A DNA stretch of 64,000 nucleotides, taken from UBA6168 sp964442355. GTDB lineage: Bacteria; Bacteroidota; Bacteroidia; Chitinophagales; Saprospiraceae. Below, one piece after another: positions 35,274 through 43,564 of this stretch. The notes under the pieces are model-generated. The model made no database searches. It was not told the DNA's origin and saw only the letters and a list, made by a program, of their open reading frames with translations. The position numbers and the translations under genes are program-made. The DNA lies in the NCBI GenBank assembly GCA_964442355.1, contig CAYTZS010000005.1, positions 1-64,000 of the forward strand, given 5' to 3'. The number at the start of each line of letters is the position of its first letter. Positions within the stretch are counted from its first letter, which is position 1.

Positions 35274-35984
35274 ATGAACGAGCATCCAGACCAAAATCCT
35301 GATGAATTGGAAATGCCTCCACCTCGTGGTGAGGGTGCAGAAGAGACCACCGGGGATGATGTAGAGCAGGTTGTCATGCCAGACGACCCAGAACCTGCCA
35401 TGCTTGGAAAAGGCATTCCTTTTGAAATTTATACTGGCATCGGAGACGACGATACTCAACTCACCAAAGAAGATTTTAAGACGCTAACAGCGCGTTTCGC
35501 CGCTGTTGAACAACAGTTGGTACAACTCGGCACCGAATTTCAGAGCAAGCTCAAATACGACGCTCATAAGGAAAAAGTCATTGATAATTTACATGCTGAG
35601 TTACAGACTCACAAGAACGGGCTGATAGAAAAGCTACTCCGTCCTGTGTTCATGGACATCATCGAAGTAGTGGACGACACCCGTCGCTTACTCAAAGACC
35701 TCAAAGCAAAAGGAGAAGACAGCAACCCGGAAAAACTCAAAAAACTGCTCGAATCCATGCCTGACGACTTGGAAGACTTGCTCGACAAGCACGGCGTGGA
35801 AGTGGTGCAATATGAAGGCGAGGCATTTAATCCTGCCCTTCAAAAAGTGGTCAAGACCATTCCAACGCCGGAGGAGAGCTTAGACAAACAAGTGAGCGAG
35901 CGCCTGAAAAATGGCTACCGATGGGAAGGCAGGCTTCTGCGCCACGAGGTGGTTAACGTCTGGCAGTTTCAAAAACCATCCTAA
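35274..35984 (+). CDS. GrpE-like nucleotide exchange factor
   Basis: 236 residues from ATG 35274. An acidic, disordered N-terminus (~75 residues) is followed by a long helix (FAAVEQQLVQLGTEFQSKLKYDAHKEKVIDNLHAEL), a four-helix part, and a C-terminal beta domain with GVEVVQYEGEAFNPALQKVVKTIPT, close to the GrpE signature. GrpE releases ADP from Hsp70. Its position 59 bp before an Hsp70 gene suggests that it serves the operon's own chaperones. It is too diverged to be taken as the housekeeping gene, and no dnaJ or hrcA neighbour is present. Confidence 0.82.
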   Translation: MNEHPDQNPDELEMPPPRGEGAEETTGDDVEQVVMPDDPEPAMLGKGIPFEIYTGIGDDDTQLTKEDFKTLTARFAAVEQQLVQLGTEFQSKLKYDAHKEKVIDNLHAELQTHKNGLIEKLLRPVFMDIIEVVDDTRRLLKDLKAKGEDSNPEKLKKLLESMPDDLEDLLDKHGVEVVQYEGEAFNPALQKVVKTIPTPEESLDKQVSERLKNGYRWEGRLLRHEVVNVWQFQKPS

Positions 35985-36043
35985 GCATTCAAATAACTGT
36001 CAAACTGTATAAAACGCAATTGACAGCCTTAAACAAGAAAAAT

Positions 36044-37699
36044 ATGAGAAATCAGCTATCGAAAGTTTTTGGCATTGACCTCGGTACTACTTATTCCTGT
36101 ATCGCTTATGTAGATGAACATGGGAAGCCCGTCATCGTCCCTAATTTTGACAACAACCGCATCACGCCTTCCGTCGTGTTCTTCGACGACGGCAACATCA
36201 TCGTGGGCGAGGAGGCAAAAAACAGCAGCGTCGTCCATCCTGACCGGGTAGTGTCCTTCATTAAGCGGAGTATGGGCGAACCTAATTTTGTATTTGAACA
36301 TAATGGTGTGAATTACTCTCCGGAGGAAATCTCAAGTTATATTCTCAAAAAATTGGTAAAAGATGCCGAGGATAAACTTGGCGAGCCTGTGCAGGACGTG
36401 GTGATTACCTGCCCTGCCTATTTCGGCATCAACAATCGGGAGGCAACTCGAAGGGCGGGCGAAATCGCAGGTCTGAACGTAAAGGCGATACTCAACGAGC
36501 CGACCGCCGCCGCCATAGCTTATGGCGTTGACACGGGCGTTGACAAGATAGTATTGGTGTACGACCTCGGAGGTGGCACCTTCGATATTACCATGATTGA
36601 AATCACTCAGCAGTCCATCAAAGTCATCGTCACCGATGGTAACCATGAACTTGGCGGCAAGGATTGGGACGACGCCATTATCGGTTTTTTGGCGGAAGGG
36701 TTCAAGCAGGAGACTGGCTCTGACGAAGACATTCTATCCGACCCGGAAACACTTGGCGAGTTGCGGCTTAGTGCAGAAAAAGCAAAAAAGACGTTGACTC
36801 AGCGGGATAAGACAACCATATCTGTCGTTCATGCAGGTGACAAAGCCAAGGTGGACCTTACAAGGGAGAAATTAGAGGAGTTGACCAGCGCCCTGCTTGA
36901 CCAGACTATTATGCTTACGCACAAAATGCTGAAGGACGCAGAGGGCAAGGGGTATTCCCGTTTTGACGAAATCATCCTTGTGGGTGGTTCTGCCCGAATG
37001 CCACAAGTGAAGGACAGGGTGGACAAGGAGTTCTCGACAGACGCCAAGATATACGATCCGGACGAGTCAGTGGCTAAGGGGGCAGCCATTTATGGTGCAA
37101 AAACTGCCATTAGTGACGAACTGGTGCGCAGAATTGCAGAAAGCACTGGACAGGCGGTTGAAGATGTGAAACTGGAATCCGTACCAGAAGAAGTACTTAG
37201 CAAAGTCGAGCAGCAGGTCGCAGACGAGACAGGCTTGACTCTGAAGGCTGTTCAAAAATCAAGGACTGAAATTGAAAATGTAACCAGCAAAAGTTTCGGA
37301 ATAATAGCACTCGATGCCAGTAGAAGCGAGCGGCTTTTTAACCTTATCCTTAAAAACGAAACTGTACCTCGGGAACAGACCCAAGTATTTGGCACTGATG
37401 AGGCTAACCAAGAATCCGTGGTCATAAAAATCCTGGAAAATGAAGTGATGAGCAAGTTGACCAACCCTGAGTTTGGAATCGAAATCGGTTCGGCTGTGCT
37501 GGACCTCCCGGCGGGCCTGCCTGATGGTTCGCCCATTCAGGTCAGCTTTAAAATCAACGAAGAGGGCAGGCTCGACGTGCAGGCATTGGAAGTGACCGAC
37601 AACCGAGTGGTTAAGACAAAAATCGAAACTAGTTCCGTAATTGCAGGTGAAGCTTTGGAAAAAGCTAAAGAGCGGAGTAAGGGCATTGTCGTGATTTGA
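36044..37699 (+). CDS. Lidless Hsp70 (DnaK-like) chaperone
   Basis: 551 residues from ATG 36044. The nucleotide-binding domain is complete: FGIDLGTTYSCIAYVD (phosphate 1), NEPTAAAIAYG, YDLGGGTFDITMIE (phosphate 2), and ILVGGSARMPQVKD (adenosine). It is followed by an unusual ~60-residue insert (AISDELVRRIAESTGQ...EEVLSKVEQQV) and a diverged substrate-binding beta domain (SFGIIALD, VPREQTQVFGT, FKINEEGRLDVQALE). The protein stops about 90 residues short of a normal DnaK: the helical lid and the EEVD-like tail are missing. With GrpE before it and the Hsp70-vWA protein after it, it is likely a system-specific chaperone. Confidence 0.93.
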   Translation: MRNQLSKVFGIDLGTTYSCIAYVDEHGKPVIVPNFDNNRITPSVVFFDDGNIIVGEEAKNSSVVHPDRVVSFIKRSMGEPNFVFEHNGVNYSPEEISSYILKKLVKDAEDKLGEPVQDVVITCPAYFGINNREATRRAGEIAGLNVKAILNEPTAAAIAYGVDTGVDKIVLVYDLGGGTFDITMIEITQQSIKVIVTDGNHELGGKDWDDAIIGFLAEGFKQETGSDEDILSDPETLGELRLSAEKAKKTLTQRDKTTISVVHAGDKAKVDLTREKLEELTSALLDQTIMLTHKMLKDAEGKGYSRFDEIILVGGSARMPQVKDRVDKEFSTDAKIYDPDESVAKGAAIYGAKTAISDELVRRIAESTGQAVEDVKLESVPEEVLSKVEQQVADETGLTLKAVQKSRTEIENVTSKSFGIIALDASRSERLFNLILKNETVPREQTQVFGTDEANQESVVIKILENEVMSKLTNPEFGIEIGSAVLDLPAGLPDGSPIQVSFKINEEGRLDVQALEVTDNRVVKTKIETSSVIAGEALEKAKERSKGIVVI

Positions 37700-37776
37700 T
37701 AAAAACAAAAAGTACATGCATGTAGCCTTTTCGAGCATCTTAAACCCATTCATCAATTAAAGTACCCTCCCGGTCT

Positions 37777-40395
37777 ATGTCAAGCATTGAGCATTCCAAA
37801 AATGCGCTGATTCATTCCTCCATTTCGGCGGGTGGGTCTGTCCACATTGGCGATAATATCACTTCCGTAACAGTTGCCAGAACCGTTTTTTCGGAAATCA
37901 AGCTGGAAGCCTACGATGACACTTCGGGCTACGTCAGCCCCAGATTTATCGGAAAATTGGTGGGCGAAATCACGGGCATGGCCGGTAAAATGGCTGTGTT
38001 CACCGCATTCTATGGCTTTGATAAGGCGGGGTTCACCAAGCACCTTGCTTTTAAACTGGCTGAAGAAGCAGAGGGCAGAGGCGTATTGATGGAGGCAAAG
38101 GAATGTTTCTTGAACTCTGACTATTCCAGCATTGCCACTGCCATCCGGGAAAGCACAGGAGACTGCATATTCGTGTTGAACAACCTCAGCCCAAAGGATG
38201 TCAACCACAACCTTGATGAGTTGCAGCAAGTAGCTAAGGACAACAGCCGCTTCATCATCCTCATTAGTACCAACCAACCAGCGAAGGATTGGTCATCGCC
38301 TCATGCCGATTATTGGTTCAAAATCGAGCAGGACGGGCTTTATCACGGCAGCATCAAGTTGGTCAATGAGATTTATGAAAAAAACGTTCTTGTCCGATAC
38401 CTCGCAAAAGCGAGCGACGAACGGGGTTTGTCCGCATTCAAAACCAAGCTCAAGGAGGAAATCGAGAAACTCATTCCCACCGAAGTGAACACGCCCGAAC
38501 AGTTGGGTTTGTTCCTTGACCTGTTCGCTAAAAAACCGACGGCAGACGACAAACTTATCAAAAGCCTCATCGCTCAAACCAAAAAAAAGGACAACCTCAT
38601 TCGGGAGTGGTTCTTCTCGCTCGACGATGACAAAAAGCTCGTGGCGCTCGGCATGACCCTGCTTGACGGGGTGTATGCCGACCAGTTCTTTGCCGTCATG
38701 CAGCAGTTCAGAGGAGAGGCTTGGGAGCCGTTTAGCCAGACGCTCTCAGCACTTGACTACAATGACCTGAACACGCTGATGCATTTTTTCAGCTTCACGA
38801 GCGGCGAAACCCCGGCGCTAGAAGCCAAGTTCCCCAACCAGCGATTTCAAACATTGCTGACCATCTGGGAGAACTACCGCCGACGAATTATTGCCACGAT
38901 GCCCGTTTTGGTCAGGCTGACCAAACAAAGCGCAAGCGGTGATGCCACTTCTTGGGAGCTTTTCGGCGACCGTGACAAACGTATCCGCCTGTTAGAGACC
39001 CTCGCCCAACTTTTAAGTGACATCGGCAGGCTATCGCCGCAGACTGTTGAACCCTGGCTGCTGCAATTGGCTGCCAGCGGAAATGCTGGTGTGCAGATGG
39101 TCGCTGCCCGGGCATTGGCACAATGGCGTGAGTCTTACGACGACCCCGCTAGCGGAAAATCGGTCAATAAGGAACGGGAGCTTTTCGAGTTACTTGCCAC
39201 TTGGAACGCTGAAAGCCGCCACCTCAACAGCCGCATTCTGCAATTCCTACAATCATTGCCGAGAGAAGAAGGACAATCTAGCTCCCGCACGGCTTACGTG
39301 CGGGCAACCATCCTGCTGACCTTGGGCTATGCTTCGGTCTATGACAATTCGAGCAGGCTTCACCCGGACATCCCGGAGTTGTTGAAGCGCTTTGCAAGAG
39401 ACCGCAATGGGTTAGTCATTAGCCGCCTACGAGATACCATGCGCCTGCTGCTCCGAAATCACCCTTGGCAAATCGGCGACCGACTATTCGACCTCAGCGG
39501 TGGCGACACTATTTTCAATGAAATGACACCATTGGAGCATTATGCAGGCGCCATTGCTGCTGGGCTTTCAGATGCCCATTCGGATTTCCCGCCGGACGTT
39601 GAGAATCTGCTCGACCGTTGGCTCTCCGATTGCAAGGTGAAACGTCCGAAACAGCCCCGTACAGACATATTCTCCTATCGGGAAAAAATCCTCGCTACTG
39701 TGGTTTTCACCTATGGGCTGTTGGACTTTAAAAACACGCTCAGCCTTAGCCTCGATGGTGCCGCCACTGAAATCGAAAACCTGCGATTGGACGAGCATCA
39801 CCCCGAAATGAGAAGGGTTTTGTTGGAGTGCATCCTGATTTTTTACGAAAAATACTTCCATGAGATGGAAGCCCGGCACAGCAAGAAAATCCCCAAAATG
39901 GACGAGGCGGAGCGAAAGCGAGCAGCGAAAAAATTCAGGGCCACTTACCTCATCGAGCGAAGCGAAGCAGTGGGCGGCGATTATGAAGTGGATTTTGAAG
40001 ACGTCATCTTGGACAGTTGGCGGAACAGGGAAGACCGCCCTCCTACGCCTATTGAAGTTTCGTTAGGGAAATGGATAGGCAGTGAAAACGAGAACATTAG
40101 ACGTATTGCCCTGCAATCCTTCATGGAATTTGCCAAAATCGAAGCTTGGGAAGAAGGCAAAGTGAAAGAGTACCTTGAAGGTTTAGAAAAAGAGTTGAAT
40201 GCGGTACCGTATGCTTTGCCAAAATATGACGATAGTGTCCGAAAAAGTTTGTGGTCAAGTTTGGTGAGTTGGTTCCTCGGTGCCAGCAAGATAAAAGAGG
40301 ATCTAATGCCTATGATAAGAGAAGATGAGCAAATGGGCGAACAGCAAGTGAGGATTTTGAAAGAAATACTCCTGTCGCTGGGTCATAAAATCTAA
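37777..40395 (+). CDS. P-loop-degenerate STAND-like protein with helical repeats
   Basis: 872 residues. The N-terminus carries the shared motif: HSKNALIHSSISAGGSVHIGD (residues ~6-26). Residues ~60-230 look like a STAND-type P-loop domain in which Walker A has decayed (AVFTAFYGFDKAGFTKHLA where G-x-x-G-x-GKT-x-LA is expected). A Walker-B-like strand CIFVLNNLSPKDV and sensor-like RFIILISTNQP remain. The rest is helical, HEAT-like repeat (WLLQLAASGNAGVQMVAARALAQWRESY). I infer a scaffold or pseudo-ATPase that binds partners without hydrolysing ATP. It sits between two Hsp70 genes (77 and 18 bp gaps). Assignment of the decayed domain is by pattern and uncertain. Confidence 0.65.
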   Translation: MSSIEHSKNALIHSSISAGGSVHIGDNITSVTVARTVFSEIKLEAYDDTSGYVSPRFIGKLVGEITGMAGKMAVFTAFYGFDKAGFTKHLAFKLAEEAEGRGVLMEAKECFLNSDYSSIATAIRESTGDCIFVLNNLSPKDVNHNLDELQQVAKDNSRFIILISTNQPAKDWSSPHADYWFKIEQDGLYHGSIKLVNEIYEKNVLVRYLAKASDERGLSAFKTKLKEEIEKLIPTEVNTPEQLGLFLDLFAKKPTADDKLIKSLIAQTKKKDNLIREWFFSLDDDKKLVALGMTLLDGVYADQFFAVMQQFRGEAWEPFSQTLSALDYNDLNTLMHFFSFTSGETPALEAKFPNQRFQTLLTIWENYRRRIIATMPVLVRLTKQSASGDATSWELFGDRDKRIRLLETLAQLLSDIGRLSPQTVEPWLLQLAASGNAGVQMVAARALAQWRESYDDPASGKSVNKERELFELLATWNAESRHLNSRILQFLQSLPREEGQSSSRTAYVRATILLTLGYASVYDNSSRLHPDIPELLKRFARDRNGLVISRLRDTMRLLLRNHPWQIGDRLFDLSGGDTIFNEMTPLEHYAGAIAAGLSDAHSDFPPDVENLLDRWLSDCKVKRPKQPRTDIFSYREKILATVVFTYGLLDFKNTLSLSLDGAATEIENLRLDEHHPEMRRVLLECILIFYEKYFHEMEARHSKKIPKMDEAERKRAAKKFRATYLIERSEAVGGDYEVDFEDVILDSWRNREDRPPTPIEVSLGKWIGSENENIRRIALQSFMEFAKIEAWEEGKVKEYLEGLEKELNAVPYALPKYDDSVRKSLWSSLVSWFLGASKIKEDLMPMIREDEQMGEQQVRILKEILLSLGHKI

Positions 40396-40413
40396 ATATA
40401 ATCAACGAAACAC

Positions 40414-42495
40414 ATGGAGACAAGCATTGGAATTGACCTCGGCACCACTTTTTCTGCTGTTGCTTCAGTGGACGAGAACGGGCGTGCCGTTGTACTGAAA
40501 AACGCAATTGGGGAGCCGCTCACGCCCTCTGTCGTCTGGTTTGGCAAGGATGAGCCACTCGTGGGGGCGGAAGCAAAGGAAATGCAGGAAATGGGCGAGG
40601 ACAAGGTTGCCTCCTTTTTCAAGCGTAATATGGGCGACCCCTTTTTCACCTTGGAGTTCAACGGCAAGGACTACTCCGCAAAGGATATTTCCGCCATTGT
40701 GTTGAAAAAACTGAAAGCTGACGCAGAGAAGGCGCTTGGCAAGCCTGTGAGCAAAGCGGTGATAACTGTCCCTGCCTATTTCAACAACTTTCAGCGGGAA
40801 GCAACCATCGCCGCTGGCAAGGACGCCGGGATGGAAGTGCTGCGCATCATCAACGAACCGACCGCTGCCGCCATCGCCTTTGGCCTAAACCAAAAGGGCA
40901 ATGGACAGACCTTGCTCGTCTATGACCTCGGCGGCGGCACCTTCGACGTTACGCTCATTGAAATCACTACCGACGAAATCAAAGTCATTGGCACGGACGG
41001 TGACCATGAACTGGGGGGCAAAAACTGGGACGATTGCATTGTAAATTGGGTAGCACAACAGTTTGAGGATGAATTTGGAAGCAACCCGCTCTCCGATAAC
41101 CTAAGTGTCAACGAGCTATTGGTACGAGCGGAAAGCGCCAAAAAGCAACTTTCCACCCGTGACACCACCCGTATCTCCATCACCCATGCAGGGGAAAAAG
41201 GGCGTTACGACTTGTCTGTCGAGACCTTTGAGGAATTGACCAAAGACCTTCTGGAGCGCACCCAACTGCTGGTGGAACGCCTACTTCAAGACGTGCAAAA
41301 AACATGGCAAGATGTAGAGGGGGTGTTGCTCGTCGGTGGCTCCACCCGTATGCCGATGGTTTCCCGGTGGATTACCCGGATGGCTGGCAAGGAACCCTTG
41401 CGGGGTATCAATGTGGATGAAGCGGTTGCACTTGGAGCAGCCATACAAGCCAATTTGGATGCCAATGGAGAGCAGCCATTTGGCAAGTTCACGCTCGGCG
41501 GCAGCCGAAAAATCAGGGACGTGATGAGCCATAGCCTTGGCTTGGTAGCGGTCAACGAAGACCGTAGCCGCTACATCAACTCCATCATCATCCCTAAAAA
41601 CAAGCCTGTGCCCTCCAAAGAGACACACCCTTACCAGTTGCGCACCCGCCCCGGCAACCGCAACGAATTCGAGGCATTCATGCTCCAAGGTGAAAATGAA
41701 AAGCGACCGCTCGACTGCCAAATCATTGGCAAGTACGTTTTCTCCGACATCGAGCACGAGGCTAACGGGCATGCAGTGGTGGATGTAGCCTACGCTTATG
41801 ACGCCAACGGTGTAATCGAAGTAAGTGCGACGCAGCGCAGCAAGCAAAAGGCGCTCCCTCTTCGGGTGGAACCGGTGCCGGAAGACATGAGCTGGCTGGA
41901 TTTTCCGCCAAAAGAGGAGGAGCTCGTCCCAGCGCACTTGTCCCTGCTTATTGCCATTGACTTGTCCGGAAGCATGAGTGGCGAGCCGCTTCGCAAGTCA
42001 CAGGACGCCGCCAAGAATTTTATTGGGCAATTGGACTTAGCGAACACCTCCATCGGTTTGCTGATTTTCTCCGACCGGGTGGAACTGTCGCAGGCGCTTT
42101 GCCAAAATGCCAAAGCCATTCATCAGGGCATTGAAAGCTGGCGCATCGGTTCGGTGGGCGGCGGCAATAGCGCCCAACCCTTTACCCTTGCTAAGCAGGT
42201 GCTCGATGAGCGGGAAGACCCTCGTTACCTCGTGGTGTTGACCGACGGCATTTGGTACAACCAGCCCCACGCCATCAGTGAAGCGGAAAAGTGCAAGCAA
42301 GCAGGCATCGAAATCATTGCCATCGGCTTCGATGGGGCAGACCTTGCCTTTCTGAAACGTATCGCAACCTCTGACCAGAATGCCATGTTCACCAACCTGG
42401 GCAACCTGACGGCTTCCTTCTCGAAGATTGCGCAGGTGTTGACGGAGAGTGGTGGGGTGAAGGAGAGCGGCGGGTTAAGATTTTTTGAACGATAA
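40414..42495 (+). CDS. Hsp70 fused to von Willebrand factor A domain
   Basis: 693 residues. Residues 1-375 are a complete Hsp70 ATPase domain (SIGIDLGTTFSAVASVD, INEPTAAAIAFG, YDLGGGTFDVTLIE, LLVGGSTRMPMVSRW). Residues ~380-500 are a substrate-binding-like beta domain (GLVAVNEDRSRYINSIIIPKN, VDVAYAYDANGVIEVSATQ). Residues ~508-690 are a vWA domain with an intact metal site: D516-L-S518-G-S520, T in SVGGGNSAQPFT, and VVLTDGIW. vWA domains bind protein ligands through a metal ion. Replacing the Hsp70 lid with a vWA domain is unusual and suggests ATP-controlled partner recruitment. It lies 18 bp after the pseudo-STAND gene and 26 bp before the membrane zinc protein. Confidence 0.93.
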   Translation: METSIGIDLGTTFSAVASVDENGRAVVLKNAIGEPLTPSVVWFGKDEPLVGAEAKEMQEMGEDKVASFFKRNMGDPFFTLEFNGKDYSAKDISAIVLKKLKADAEKALGKPVSKAVITVPAYFNNFQREATIAAGKDAGMEVLRIINEPTAAAIAFGLNQKGNGQTLLVYDLGGGTFDVTLIEITTDEIKVIGTDGDHELGGKNWDDCIVNWVAQQFEDEFGSNPLSDNLSVNELLVRAESAKKQLSTRDTTRISITHAGEKGRYDLSVETFEELTKDLLERTQLLVERLLQDVQKTWQDVEGVLLVGGSTRMPMVSRWITRMAGKEPLRGINVDEAVALGAAIQANLDANGEQPFGKFTLGGSRKIRDVMSHSLGLVAVNEDRSRYINSIIIPKNKPVPSKETHPYQLRTRPGNRNEFEAFMLQGENEKRPLDCQIIGKYVFSDIEHEANGHAVVDVAYAYDANGVIEVSATQRSKQKALPLRVEPVPEDMSWLDFPPKEEELVPAHLSLLIAIDLSGSMSGEPLRKSQDAAKNFIGQLDLANTSIGLLIFSDRVELSQALCQNAKAIHQGIESWRIGSVGGGNSAQPFTLAKQVLDEREDPRYLVVLTDGIWYNQPHAISEAEKCKQAGIEIIAIGFDGADLAFLKRIATSDQNAMFTNLGNLTASFSKIAQVLTESGGVKESGGLRFFER

Positions 42496-42521
42496 ATTTC
42501 AATACGCCTAATCAGTATCGC

Positions 42522-43562
42522 ATGAAAGCATTTTGTGAAAAACATAGCTTGGGACACTACTCGGAAATGTGCCCGCTTTGCCGAAACGCCACTTTACTCG
42601 AAAGTGAAGAGTTTCGATACTTAGACAATGCACTTCTTGGAAAGCTAATTTTTCACTTTGAAGAGCAGGAGAAAATCCATTTGCTTGCTTTTCGGAAAGA
42701 TGAGGCAGAAGCACACAAGCGCAAAAACGAATTGGACGAATTGAGCCGTCGCTATGAACATTTAAAACAAGAATCGCATGATTTTGATATCCGCAAGAAA
42801 GCCATCATGGAGGGCGCATTCGCTGAAATCAGGAAAATCACAGAGAGCAACTTCAATCTATACTTGTCCAATTTAAAGCCGTATTCAGAAGATTTTTTCG
42901 ATTCTTTTGAAGTAAAACTAGAGGCTTCGTTTAAGAAGCTAAAGTTCCATGAAAGATGGGTCTCAAACATGGTCATTAAGGTTATCCGGAAAAACTTAAA
43001 GGATTGTATGAATGAAGCCCTATTGTCAATGTCCGACAAAAAAACGCTGGCAGTTCACCGTGACAAGTATGCCAAAAGATTAACCGGAGAAATGAAGGCT
43101 CCATTGGACAGGGCAATCAATGCAATCACGCAGGAGGCTGTGAAAGTATTGGATTCGCAATTAGAGAAGAATAACAACCACAAAAAAAGCCATTCCACTG
43201 CCACTAAATGGGGCGCTTTCGTTCTTTTTGGCATCGCTGCATTTGCAATAACAGGGGCTATCTTTCTACTTTCTCAAACCAATCTGGCAAATATTCAGAG
43301 CGGATGGGCGATAGTTCCTTTTTCAAGCCTCTTCCTGCTGTCGGTGGCCCTAATCTTTATGGGGATGAGGACGCTTTGGCTCGTTTCAGACCTGATAATT
43401 AAGGATAAACAATCAGAATTATTCATTGACGTAATGTTCAGCAATGCCATGAAAGGAACCCAATTATCAACTGAATTAGCACATAAATTAAATGAATTGA
43501 AAAACGCTGTCAAAAATCTAGTGGAGAGAAATCAATCGCAAAAGCAGCCTGAAAACTCATAA
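42522..43562 (+). CDS. Two-TM membrane protein with N-terminal zinc motif
   Basis: 346 residues. The N-terminus C5-x2-H8-x8-C17-x2-C20 (FCEKHS, MCPLCRN) is a likely zinc site. Next is a long coiled-coil and helical region (about 45-215; RRYEHLKQESHDFDIRKK). Two transmembrane helices lie at about 226-253 (WGAFVLFGIAAFAITGAIFLL) and 260-285, followed by a helical tail. Overall shape suggests a membrane anchor with a large cytoplasmic arm. No family recognised. It overlaps nothing but lies 2 bp before the J-like scaffold gene, so it is clearly part of the operon. Confidence 0.75.
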   Translation: MKAFCEKHSLGHYSEMCPLCRNATLLESEEFRYLDNALLGKLIFHFEEQEKIHLLAFRKDEAEAHKRKNELDELSRRYEHLKQESHDFDIRKKAIMEGAFAEIRKITESNFNLYLSNLKPYSEDFFDSFEVKLEASFKKLKFHERWVSNMVIKVIRKNLKDCMNEALLSMSDKKTLAVHRDKYAKRLTGEMKAPLDRAINAITQEAVKVLDSQLEKNNNHKKSHSTATKWGAFVLFGIAAFAITGAIFLLSQTNLANIQSGWAIVPFSSLFLLSVALIFMGMRTLWLVSDLIIKDKQSELFIDVMFSNAMKGTQLSTELAHKLNELKNAVKNLVERNQSQKQPENS

Positions 43563-43564
43563 CA

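Noticed and set aside
35274..37699. Housekeeping grpE-dnaK locus
   Set aside because: The Hsp70 lacks the lid and tail, carries an extra insert, and no normal dnaJ follows; neighbours are conflict genes.
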